From positions 1 through 16,602 of the forward strand of contig DAOMFI010000068.1 of NCBI GenBank assembly GCA_035429725.1: a DNA stretch of 16,602 nucleotides, written 5' to 3'. The DNA is from JALORV01 sp035429725. Its GTDB lineage: Bacteria > Pseudomonadota > Gammaproteobacteria > Burkholderiales > Burkholderiaceae_F. Positions 1-6,208 of this stretch are shown one piece after another. Under the pieces are notes generated by a model. It had not been told where the DNA came from. It did not search any database and saw only the letters and a list, made by a program, of their open reading frames with translations. Positions within the stretch are counted from its first letter, which is position 1. Each line of letters starts with the position of its first letter. The position numbers were made by a program, and so were the translations under genes.

Positions 1-1191
1 ACGGGGCTGGGCGACCGTGCATTGCGCTGGTACCTGAACCGCCACGCGGCCCGCATGTTCGCGGGTTCAGCGCGGACAAGCACACCGCCGGTGTCGAAGG
101 CCGAGCCGCCGCGCGCTGCAGAGGGCGCCGTGACGCGCTCTGCCGAAGCGTTTGCGCGCGCAGAGCGTCCGCTGCTGGTCATCGGCAGTCAGGCGCTGCT
201 CGTCGCGGACCGCGCGGACGAGATCGCCGCGGCCGTCACGCAGCTCGGCATTCCGGTCTATCTCTCCGGCATGGCGCGCGGCCTGCTCGGTCCGAACCAC
301 CCGCTGCAGATGCGCCACGCGCGGCGCAACGCGCTGCGCGAATCGGATTGCGTGCTGCTGGCCGGCGTGCCGTGCGACTTCCGGCTCGACTACGGGCGCC
401 ACGTGCGGCGCTCCGCGACGCTGATCGCGGCCAACCGCAGCGCCAAGGATGCGCGGCTCAACCGCCGACCCACCATCACCGCGCTGGGCGATGCCGGCCT
501 GATGCTGGAAACGCTGGCGCAGCGCGTTGGCGACCGCGCGCGCCGGCCCGAGTGGGCTGCGCAGCTGCGCGCGCGCGACGACACGCGCGAAAAGGAAATC
601 GACGCGCAGGCCGCAGCAGCAGGCGAGCACGTCAACCCAATCGCGTTCTTCCGCGCGCTCGATCGCGTGGCCGGCGACAACGCGGTGATGGTGGCCGACG
701 GCGGCGACTTCGTCGCGACCGCGTCCTACATCGTGCGGCCACGCGGGCCGCTCGCGTGGCTCGATCCCGGTGCCTTCGGCACGCTCGGCGTCGGGGCCGG
801 GTTTGCGCTCGGCGCGCAGCTCGTGCGGCCCGACTCCGAGGTCTGGCTGATCTGGGGCGACGGGGCGAGCGGCTACGGGCTGGTCGAGTTCGACACCTTT
901 GTTCGCCACGGCATCCCGGTCATTGCCGTGGTCGGCAACGATGCGAGCTGGGCGCAGATCGCGCGCGAGCAGGTCAAGATGTTCAAGGACGACGTCGCGA
1001 CGGTGCTGGCCCGCACGGACTACCACGCGGTCGCGCAGGGATTCGGCGCCGCCGGCCTTGTCGCCCGCCGTACCGAGGAGGTTGAACCCGTCTTGCGGCA
1101 GGCGCGCGAGATTGCGCGCGGCGGGCAGCCGGTGCTGGTCAACGTCTGGCTCGACCGTACCGACTTCCGTGAGGGATCGATCTCGATGTGA
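1..1191 (+). CDS. Thiamine-diphosphate enzyme, acetolactate synthase-like (ILVBL/2-hydroxyacyl-CoA lyase type), 5'-partial
   Basis: The frame is open from base 1, so the N-terminal pyrimidine-binding domain lies outside the window; 396 residues remain. The first visible residues (ALRWYLNRHAARMFAG) read like the linker into the central TPP-enzyme domain, roughly residues 45-195. The C-terminal diphosphate-binding domain follows, about 215-380. The ThDP/Mg motif is clear: GDG at residue 286, then about 25 residues on VVGNDASWAQ, which fills the place of the family's GDG...NN signature. The end TDFREGSISM resembles ILVBL-like proteins more than biosynthetic IlvB, which normally continues further. 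By family, such enzymes make or cleave C-C bonds of 2-keto or 2-hydroxyacyl substrates; the substrate here cannot be read from sequence. Its end converges on the lipoprotein gene with 39 bases between. No ilvN or ilvC neighbour argues for a branched-chain role. Oxalyl-CoA decarboxylase-like or benzaldehyde lyase-like activities are alternatives. Confidence 0.88.
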   Translation, partial: TGLGDRALRWYLNRHAARMFAGSARTSTPPVSKAEPPRAAEGAVTRSAEAFARAERPLLVIGSQALLVADRADEIAAAVTQLGIPVYLSGMARGLLGPNHPLQMRHARRNALRESDCVLLAGVPCDFRLDYGRHVRRSATLIAANRSAKDARLNRRPTITALGDAGLMLETLAQRVGDRARRPEWAAQLRARDDTREKEIDAQAAAAGEHVNPIAFFRALDRVAGDNAVMVADGGDFVATASYIVRPRGPLAWLDPGAFGTLGVGAGFALGAQLVRPDSEVWLIWGDGASGYGLVEFDTFVRHGIPVIAVVGNDASWAQIAREQVKMFKDDVATVLARTDYHAVAQGFGAAGLVARRTEEVEPVLRQAREIARGGQPVLVNVWLDRTDFREGSISM

Positions 1192-1230
1192 ACTTTGAGC
1201 CCGGCGTGCGATTGCGCGGTTGATGCAGCG

Positions 1231-1750
1231 CTAGGGCGCGCTGACGATGGCGATGCGCCGTCGCACCCGCTCGGCGCCGAGTTCATCGCCGGACTTCTCC
1301 GCCAGAGCCAACTGCACCCCGAGCCAGGCCAGCAGCGGCCGCCGCCAGCCCTGCTCGGAGGCCGTCTCGACCGCAAGCGCAATCGCGNNNNNNNNNNNNN
1401 NNNNNNNNNNNNNNNNNNNNNNNNNNNNNNNNNNNNNNNNNNNNNNNNNNNNNNNNNNNNNNNNNNNNNNNNNNNNNNNNNNNNNNNCTCGCGACGCGCA
1501 CGGCGCAGCGCGTCAGCACGGCCAGTGCGACTTGGTCAGCGCGGCCGGTGCTCGCAAGTTCCCGACGGGCGAGATCGAACTCGACGCCGGCCACCCGGCT
1601 GTTGCCAACGAGGTAGGCCCTGACAGCACGATCGAGGGCCGAGCTGGCGCTCGTTTGCCACTCCGGTGCGGCAGGCGTGCTGCTGCAAGCGGCCAGCAGC
1701 AGCACGGTCGCCATGGTTGCTCCGCGGATCAGAAGCTCGACGCGTTTCAC
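1231..1750 (-). CDS. Small envelope lipoprotein of the MCE operon, interrupted by an assembly gap
   Basis: The start is GTG at 1750-1748, with a good Shine-Dalgarno GGAGG (complement of 1759-1763) 8 bases upstream. The first 22 residues are a lipoprotein signal: basic start (MKRVELLIRG), hydrophobic core and lipobox LLAAC with Cys22. The 87 residues before the gap are rich in Ala, Arg and Leu and look helical. After the gap, a different nominal frame continues convincingly for 51 residues (AIALAVETASEQGWRRPLLA onward) to TAG at 1233-1231. The change of frame across N100 means the gap length is a placeholder, not that the gene is broken. I recognise no named domain. It follows the MCE gene by 57 bases on the same strand, so a lipoprotein accessory of that transporter is a reasonable inference, comparable in position to the auxiliary lipoproteins of other MCE operons. 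Mature function unknown. Confidence 0.72.
1388..1487. other. Assembly gap 1 (100 N) inside the lipoprotein gene
   Basis: Exactly 100 N. The flanking coding frames on the minus strand agree only if the true number of missing bases is a multiple of three, and 100 is not. The number is therefore a conventional filler. Confidence 0.99.
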
Positions 1751-1808
1751 CGGAGCACCCTCCGCGCCATGCGCTGCGGGATTCGCGCTTCGGACCGGCC
1801 GTGCGCGC

Positions 1809-2768
1809 TCATGGCAGCTTGATCTCCGCCGGCTTCGCGAACGGCCAGCGGCGATTCACTTCGTCGATCATGCCGGAGACCTTGCGCAGATTCGCATCGA
1901 TCTCGGCGCGCAGCGCGCCAAGGTCGTTCGACGCCGCGCGCGTGTTGCCGGCGATCGCCTGGGCGTCGACCAGGATCGCATCGATCTTCTTGAGGCTTGC
2001 GCGGGCCTCGAGCAGCGCCGCATTGAGCTGAACCACGACCGCCTTCGCCTCGGGCATCAGGCCTTCGGCGCCGAAGACCTGCTGGTCGGCCTTGGCCGCC
2101 AGGCCGTCAATGCGCGCCAGCAGCGCATTGGTGCGGTCGAGCGCCTCGACCAGCTTCTTCGCGTCCGCGTCGTTGCCGAACAGCATGCCGAGCGCGCCGC
2201 GCGGTCCCTTGATCTTGTCCGTGGCGCTCTGCACATTGCCCAGCGTGGTCGCCAGCGGCGAGTCGGCGCTCGTGAGCTGCGTCAGGTTGCGGATCAGGTC
2301 GCGCGTCTCGTTGACCAGGCGCGGGATTTCGGCGGTGGCGTCGCCGACGAGCACCCTGCGCTCGGCGCCGGCCGGCAGGGGTGGATCGCTCAGCACTCCA
2401 CTGAAGGCGCGCAGGTTCGTGTTGCCTACGAGGCCGCGTGTCAGCGTGAACACGCTCGATTCGCGCAGCCAGCGCGCGTCCTTGCGAGGAATATCGATGA
2501 GGATGCGCGCGGTGCCGTCGGCAGCCAGATCGATGCCACGCACGCGGCCGATGGGAAAACCCGCGAATGTGAGATCCATGCCGACCGTCACGCCTTCGAC
2601 ATCATCGGCCAGCAGCACCAGCCGCTGCGACGGCTCGAACACACCGCGTGCGTAGAGCAGGTAGGCCACCGAGCCGATGGCGAGCAGCACCAGCAGGATC
2701 ACGAGCAACGCTGCCCGCAACGCTAGTGATTGCGATGCGGCAGCAGGCAGGGTCGAATCGTCGCTCAT
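1809..2768 (-). CDS. MCE-domain (MlaD-like) substrate-binding protein of an ABC lipid transporter
   Basis: 319 residues. A short cytoplasmic N-terminus leads into a single transmembrane anchor (about 18-40, very rich in Leu/Ile/Val). One MCE domain follows at roughly 45-130, with the typical V-G-M-D-L-TF-G-FPIGRVRGI strand pattern and the later RGLVGNTNL segment. The rest (about 150-310) is a long Ala/Leu/Asp-rich helical region, as in MCE proteins that form hexameric rings with a helical extension into the periplasm. By family, such proteins shuttle phospholipids or other hydrophobic substrates between inner and outer membranes. The ATG is preceded by a purine-rich GAGACCAGGA. It lies 10 bases after the permease stop and 57 bases before the lipoprotein start, so all three form one operon. 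The single MCE domain and moderate length exclude PqiB/YebT-type multi-MCE proteins. Confidence 0.9.
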   Translation of the reverse strand: MSDDSTLPAAASQSLALRAALLVILLVLLAIGSVAYLLYARGVFEPSQRLVLLADDVEGVTVGMDLTFAGFPIGRVRGIDLAADGTARILIDIPRKDARWLRESSVFTLTRGLVGNTNLRAFSGVLSDPPLPAGAERRVLVGDATAEIPRLVNETRDLIRNLTQLTSADSPLATTLGNVQSATDKIKGPRGALGMLFGNDADAKKLVEALDRTNALLARIDGLAAKADQQVFGAEGLMPEAKAVVVQLNAALLEARASLKKIDAILVDAQAIAGNTRAASNDLGALRAEIDANLRKVSGMIDEVNRRWPFAKPAEIKLP

Positions 2769-2778
2769 CGTCCTGGTC

Positions 2779-3093
2779 TCACGTGTAATTGCCCACGAGC
2801 GCGGCGACCTCGATCAGCAGGATCACGGCAAAGAGCCGCACCAGCCCGCGCAGTTCCGAACTGGTGCGCAGTCGGGGGTTGGGCCGATCGTAAAGAACCG
2901 AAGCGATCGGAATCAAGCCGACGGCAAGGGCGAGGCCCAGCGTCTTCAGCGTGAATATGAGCGAGACCGTCGGGCTGAACACGCGGCCAAAAGTCCGCGT
3001 GTAGCCCGCGAAGCCGCCCAGCGTGAAGCCGTGCACCCAAAGGTAGGCGATCAACGCCGCCACGACGCAGCTCACCGTCGCCAGCAGCAGCAC
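2779..3093 (-). CDS. MlaE-family ABC permease of the MCE transporter, C-terminal fragment at a gap
   Basis: Only the last 104 residues are present; the frame runs open into gap 2. The fragment shows the end of an MlaE/YrbE-type permease: a hydrophobic helix (VLLLATVSCVVAALIAYLWV), the connecting HGFTLGGFAGYT, then FSPTVSLIFTLKTLGLALAV, matching the family's conserved region where a Lys/Gly element precedes the penultimate helix. A final helix ends at GNYT. Family members are about 250-380 residues long, so 150 or more residues are missing upstream. The MCE gene begins 10 bases downstream, so they are certainly cotranscribed. No ATPase partner is visible; it may lie in gap 2, upstream of the permease, or elsewhere in the genome. 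Function by family: membrane subunit moving lipids in partnership with the MCE protein. Confidence 0.85.
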   Translation of the reverse strand: MLLLATVSCVVAALIAYLWVHGFTLGGFAGYTRTFGRVFSPTVSLIFTLKTLGLALAVGLIPIASVLYDRPNPRLRTSSELRGLVRLFAVILLIEVAALVGNYT

Positions 3094-3193
3094 NNNNNNN
3101 NNNNNNNNNNNNNNNNNNNNNNNNNNNNNNNNNNNNNNNNNNNNNNNNNNNNNNNNNNNNNNNNNNNNNNNNNNNNNNNNNNNNNNNNNNNNN
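3094..3193. other. Assembly gap 2 (100 N) between two divergent truncated genes
   Basis: Exactly 100 N. Both flanking genes point away from the gap and both lack their 5' ends, so the gap must contain two starts and their promoters. The permease alone needs several hundred further bases, so the real gap is much longer than 100. Confidence 0.99.
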
Positions 3194-3436
3194 GGTGGGC
3201 TCATCGGATGGATTGCCAGCAAGATCATGCGGACGGACGCGCAACAGGGCGTGTTTCTTAACATCGTCGTCGGCATTGTCGGTTCGATGCTGGGCGGGTG
3301 GCTGATCTCTCCGCTGGTGGGCGCGGGCACGATCAACCAGAGTGATTTCAGCCTCGCCGGCCTGTTCGTGTCGCTGGTCGGCGCCGTCATCCTGCTCGCG
3401 CTGATCAATCTCTTCCGTAGCGGCAAGGCGCGCTGA
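3194..3436 (+). CDS. GlsB/YeaQ/YmgE family (transglycosylase-associated) small membrane protein, 5'-partial
   Basis: 80 residues remain, beginning at the gap edge with GGLIGWIASKIMRTDAQQG, the characteristic end of the first helix and loop of this family. A second helix follows (about 20-40, FLNIVVGIVGSMLGGWLI), then a polar loop with DFSLAGLF and a final helix (about 55-75) ending in a basic tail NLFRSGKAR. Full-length members have roughly 80-100 residues and three helices, so about a dozen residues and the start codon are lost in the gap. The family is widespread and stress-associated in enteric bacteria; its biochemical role is not established and the 'transglycosylase-associated' label is historical. 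The gene is convergent with the ABC exporter gene, with 48 bases between the stop codons. Confidence 0.88.
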   Translation, partial: GGLIGWIASKIMRTDAQQGVFLNIVVGIVGSMLGGWLISPLVGAGTINQSDFSLAGLFVSLVGAVILLALINLFRSGKAR

Positions 3437-3461
3437 CGCCCGGTGCAGGCGGGAACGGGCG
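3437..3461 (+). terminator. Possible GC hairpin terminator between convergent genes
   Basis: A perfect 6-bp stem CGCCCG (3437-3442) / CGGGCG (3456-3461) with a 13-base loop starts on the base right after the TGA of the GlsB-like gene, inside the short convergent interval. There is no U-tract, so intrinsic termination is uncertain. It could act for either strand or be chance in GC-rich DNA. Confidence 0.3.
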
Positions 3462-3484
3462 CTGCGTCCAGGAGCGGCGGCGCG

Positions 3485-5269
3485 TCAGGCGGAAAACTGC
3501 AGCGCGGCGAGCCGGCCGTACAGGCCGCCGCGCGCGATCAGCTCCGCATGCGTGCCGGCGTCCACGATGCCGCCATGGTCCAGAACGAAGATGCGATCGA
3601 CCCGCTGCACCGTCGCCAGGCGGTGCGCGATGACGATGGTCGTGCGCCCGCGCATGGCGGTTTCGAGCGCGGACTGCACGGCGCGCTCGCTCTCGGCATC
3701 CAGCGCGGAGGTTGCTTCATCCAGCAGCAGCAGCGGCGCGTCCTTCAGGATGGCCCGCGCGATGGCCAGCCGCTGGCGCTGGCCGCCGGACAGTCGCAGG
3801 CCGCGCTCACCGACTTCGGTGCCGTAGCCGCCGGGCAGCCGCAGCACGAATTCCTCGACTCGCGCGGCGCGGGCAGCGGCCTTGGCTTCGTCTTCCGTTG
3901 CATCGGGGCGGCCGTATCGGATGTTGTCAAGCACCGAGCCGGAGAAGATCGTCGCCTCCTGCGGTACCACAGCGATGTGGCGGCGCAGGTCGTCCAGCGC
4001 GAGTTCGCGCACGTCGACGCCGTCGACGGTGAGCGATCCGCTGCCAATGTCGTAGAACCGCTGCAGGAGCTGGAACACAGTGCTCTTGCCGGCCCCTGAG
4101 GGGCCGACCAGCGCCACCGTCTGCCCAGACTCGACAGTGAGCGAGAAGTCTGTCAGTACCGCGTGCTGCGGTCGCGACGGATACGAGAAGCTCACGCTGT
4201 CAAAGCACACGCGAATTCCGCCGAGCGAGCGCGGCAGCGCCCGCGGCTGCGCCGGCGTGGCGATCGGCGACCGGGTGCTGAGCAGTTCCATCAGGCGCTC
4301 GGTCGCGCCAGATGCCCGGAGCAGTTCACCCCACACCTCGGCCAGCACCGCAACGCTGCCCGCCACCACCATGATGTAGAGGGCGGTCTGGCTCAGTTCG
4401 CCGGCCGTGATGCGGCCCGCCATGACCGCCTGCACTCCGCCGTAAAGACCGTACAGCAGCGAGCCGAAGATGCCAACGATAAGGAACGCCGTCAGCATCG
4501 CGCGGGTTCCGGTGCGCCGGATCGAAGTTGCAAAGGCACGCTCGTTGGCGTCAAAGAACTTGCGCGTCTCTGCGGCTTCCTGCGTGAAACTCTGCACGAC
4601 CGGCACGGCATTCAGCACTTCGCCGGCGATGGCGCTCGAATCGGCGATGCGGTCCTGGCTGGCGCGTGACAGCCGCCGGACGCGCCCGCCGATCAGCATC
4701 GCCGGCGCCACGACCAGCACGATGATGCCGACGACCGTCAGCATCAGCCGCGGGCTCGTCGCGATCAGCATGGCGATGCCGCCCACGAACAGCACCGCAT
4801 TGCGCAGCCCCATTGACACGCTGGAGCCTACGGCGCTCTGGATCACCGTCGTGTCCGTCGTCAACCGTGACAGCACTTCGCCGGTCTTCAGCGTTTCGAA
4901 GAACTGCGGGCTCTGCGTCAGCACGTGCGCGTACACAGCCTGACGCAAATCGGCCGTGACGCGCTCGCCGATCCACGTCACCATGAAGAAGCGCGCTGCC
5001 GTAAACAGGCCAAGCCCGACCGCGACACCGAAGAGCAGCCCGAAATGGCTGCGGATCGCGATCAGCTTGTCCGCGAGCTCGCTGCCCGCCGGCAACGCGA
5101 GGCCCTGATCGACAAGGAGACGGACGGCGTACGGCATTGCCAGTGTCGCGCTCGCGGCCAGCAGCAGGAAGAGCAGCGCCAGCGCAATCTGGCGTTTGTA
5201 GGGCGCGATGAACGGCAGCAGGCCGCGCAGCGGCTTCAGTCGCCTCGGTGCAGGAACCGCATCAGCCAT
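3485..5269 (-). CDS. Fused ABC exporter, ABCB/MsbA-like (transmembrane domain plus ATPase)
   Basis: 594 residues. The type IV exporter transmembrane domain occupies about 20-320, with six helices; helix 1 is IALALLFLLLAASATLAMPY, and the cytoplasmic coupling-helix region includes RQAVYAHVLTQSPQFFE. The nucleotide-binding domain covers about 350-592. It has Walker A GPSGAGKST (389-397), Q-loop VVPQEATIFS, signature LSGGQRQR (493-500), Walker B LLLLDE (513-518), D-loop SALD and switch His549. All catalytic elements are intact, so it should be an active homodimeric exporter in the inner membrane. Substrate is unknown: length and domain order fit MsbA, but equally the many ABCB-type lipid or drug exporters of proteobacteria. 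The start ATG lies 7 bases after the MAPEG stop, which indicates translational coupling; no strong Shine-Dalgarno is visible there. It is the last gene of the codirectional block. Confidence 0.93.
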   Translation of the reverse strand: MADAVPAPRRLKPLRGLLPFIAPYKRQIALALLFLLLAASATLAMPYAVRLLVDQGLALPAGSELADKLIAIRSHFGLLFGVAVGLGLFTAARFFMVTWIGERVTADLRQAVYAHVLTQSPQFFETLKTGEVLSRLTTDTTVIQSAVGSSVSMGLRNAVLFVGGIAMLIATSPRLMLTVVGIIVLVVAPAMLIGGRVRRLSRASQDRIADSSAIAGEVLNAVPVVQSFTQEAAETRKFFDANERAFATSIRRTGTRAMLTAFLIVGIFGSLLYGLYGGVQAVMAGRITAGELSQTALYIMVVAGSVAVLAEVWGELLRASGATERLMELLSTRSPIATPAQPRALPRSLGGIRVCFDSVSFSYPSRPQHAVLTDFSLTVESGQTVALVGPSGAGKSTVFQLLQRFYDIGSGSLTVDGVDVRELALDDLRRHIAVVPQEATIFSGSVLDNIRYGRPDATEDEAKAAARAARVEEFVLRLPGGYGTEVGERGLRLSGGQRQRLAIARAILKDAPLLLLDEATSALDAESERAVQSALETAMRGRTTIVIAHRLATVQRVDRIFVLDHGGIVDAGTHAELIARGGLYGRLAALQFSA

Positions 5270-5276
5270 CGGCGGC

Positions 5277-5675
5277 TTACCAGAGCGGAGAGGTGAGCAC
5301 GCCCCACGCCGCCAGCACCATCAGCGCTCCCCAGGCGACGAATGCGAGCACAAACGGGGCGCCGCGTGACCTGGGATTGCGCGCGTAGGCGAAGGCGTAC
5401 CAGATGCGGGCCACAATCCACACGGCACCGAGTCCGGCCGCGATGCGCGGACTGAAGTACAACGTCGCCAGCCACAGCGCCGGCAGGAAGAGCACGGCGT
5501 TCTCCAGCGTGTTCATCTGCACGCGAAACGCGCGCTCGAACGGTTCCGGCCCGGTCGTCGCGGGCGCGGCGACCTTGTATTTGCCGCGCGCCGCGCCGAC
5601 GTACCAGACGCAGCCGAAGAGCAGCGCCAGCGTGGCGAGCGTCAGCAGTGCCGCCCAGTGTGTTGTCGTACCCAT
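5277..5675 (-). CDS. MAPEG family integral membrane protein
   Basis: 132 residues, about the normal length for this family (membrane-associated proteins in eicosanoid and glutathione metabolism). Four hydrophobic helices can be seen at roughly 8-27, 56-75, 78-97 and 106-128. The diagnostic segment after helix 1 is ERAFRVQMNTLENAVLF, with Glu47/Arg48, Asn55 and Glu58 placed as in glutathione-binding MAPEG proteins; the later RIWYAFAYARNPRSRG also fits. The ATG start has a clear Shine-Dalgarno, AAGGA, 8 bases upstream. By family, the protein is probably a trimer in the membrane and may have glutathione transferase or peroxidase activity toward lipophilic compounds. Bacterial members are poorly characterised, so this is inference. 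It lies 63 bases after the AttH-like gene and 7 bases before the exporter gene, implying cotranscription. Confidence 0.9.
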   Translation of the reverse strand: MGTTTHWAALLTLATLALLFGCVWYVGAARGKYKVAAPATTGPEPFERAFRVQMNTLENAVLFLPALWLATLYFSPRIAAGLGAVWIVARIWYAFAYARNPRSRGAPFVLAFVAWGALMVLAAWGVLTSPLW

Positions 5676-5695
5676 GCAGTGTTCCTTCTCGTGAC

Positions 5696-5715
5696 CGCGG
5701 CGGATCGTAGCCGCG
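5696..5715 (-). other. Small GC hairpin between the AttH-like and MAPEG genes
   Basis: Perfect 6-bp stem CGCGGC (5696-5701) / GCCGCG (5710-5715) with an 8-base loop. It lies in the 63-base intergenic stretch, just upstream of the MAPEG ribosome binding site. On the minus transcript no U-tract follows, so it is more likely an RNA processing or attenuation element than a terminator, or chance. Confidence 0.25.
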
Positions 5716-5738
5716 TTTCCGGTGTGCCGTGCGCGCTT

Positions 5739-6017
5739 CTAGAGCTGCATCGGGGCAACGTAGCCCGTCATCTCCAGGTAGCCGCGTCCGGCAACCTGGC
5801 CACCTTCGAGCAGAGTGCTCGCGCCCTCCCAGTACACCGACCCGGTGGACGCGCGGGAGTCGAGCTCCTGGTCGTTCATCAACGGACGCGTCTCGAACGT
5901 GCGGTCGCCGACGCGGATGCGCTGCGCGACGGGGTAGGTGGCATTCGTGCGCGGCGAGCGCCAGGTCGACGCCGCTTCGAATCGCACCGCGTCGCCCGCA
6001 TACACGCGCAGAGGGCC
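5739..6017 (-). CDS. AttH/CrtC-like lipocalin-type protein, C-terminal fragment at a gap
   Basis: Only the last 92 residues are present, ending at TAG 5741-5739. The visible part has the ending typical of AttH-like and carotenoid 1,2-hydratase-like (lipocalin-fold) proteins: a beta-strand-rich stretch with WRSPRTNATYP, then SVYWEGAS, and finally GRGYLEMTGYVAPMQL. The YWEGA and GYLE-TGY pairs are the strongest hallmarks. Family members are about 330-380 residues, usually with a signal peptide or lipobox, so roughly 250 residues and the start lie in gap 3. By context it belongs with the FtsX permease and the LolD-like ATPase upstream on the same strand, as in AttEFGH clusters, where a periplasmic lipocalin-like protein accompanies an FtsX-type ABC system. 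The ligand is not known. No carotenoid genes are nearby, so a pigment-hydratase role is unlikely. Confidence 0.82.
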   Translation of the reverse strand, partial: GPLRVYAGDAVRFEAASTWRSPRTNATYPVAQRIRVGDRTFETRPLMNDQELDSRASTGSVYWEGASTLLEGGQVAGRGYLEMTGYVAPMQL

Positions 6018-6117
6018 NNNNNNNNNNNNNNNNNNNNNNNNNNNNNNNNNNNNNNNNNNNNNNNNNNNNNNNNNNNNNNNNNNNNNNNNNNNNNNNNNNN
6101 NNNNNNNNNNNNNNNNN
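6018..6117. other. Assembly gap 3 (100 N) within the AttH-like gene
   Basis: Exactly 100 N. About 90 bases separate the permease stop from the gap and contain no convincing AttH start. The C-terminal 92 residues follow immediately after the gap. Some 700-800 bases are therefore expected to be missing. Confidence 0.99.
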
Positions 6118-6154
6118 CGCCGGGCCGCTCCCAGGCTTCGTGCGCACTTCAGAG

Positions 6155-6203
6155 CGAAATGCAATGCACGTGCGCCGCGCATCGGCGCGTACATTGCATT
6201 TCG
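6155..6203. repeat. 12-bp perfect inverted repeat after the FtsX permease gene
   Basis: CGAAATGCAATG (6155-6166) is exactly inverted as CATTGCATTTCG (6192-6203), with 25 bases between. The pairing continues past the 12 bp (6168-6170 with 6188-6190), giving a roughly 49-base cruciform or hairpin. It begins 5 bases after the permease stop codon on the minus strand. The arms are AT-rich in a strongly GC-rich background, which makes chance less likely. No U-tract follows on either strand, so it is not a standard intrinsic terminator. It lies 37 bases from gap 3. Confidence 0.75.
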
Positions 6204-6208
6204 AACAA

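Noticed and set aside
67..1026. 319-codon minus-strand frame opposite the ThDP enzyme
   Set aside because: No domain and His/Arg-rich composition; the plus strand carries conserved ThDP motifs over the same bases.
1226..1243. Hairpin CAGCGC / GCGCTG over the lipoprotein stop codon as a terminator
   Set aside because: Six-base stem partly inside coding sequence, no U-tract on either strand; such stems are common by chance at this GC content.
1677..2726. 349-codon plus-strand frame opposite the MCE gene
   Set aside because: Antisense shadow; the minus strand encodes a complete MCE protein with anchor and domain.
3433..3488. CTGACGC / GCGTCAG inverted repeat containing both convergent stop codons
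   Set aside because: The 42-base separation is too wide for a terminator, and the match follows from both genes ending in similar GC-rich codons plus TGA.
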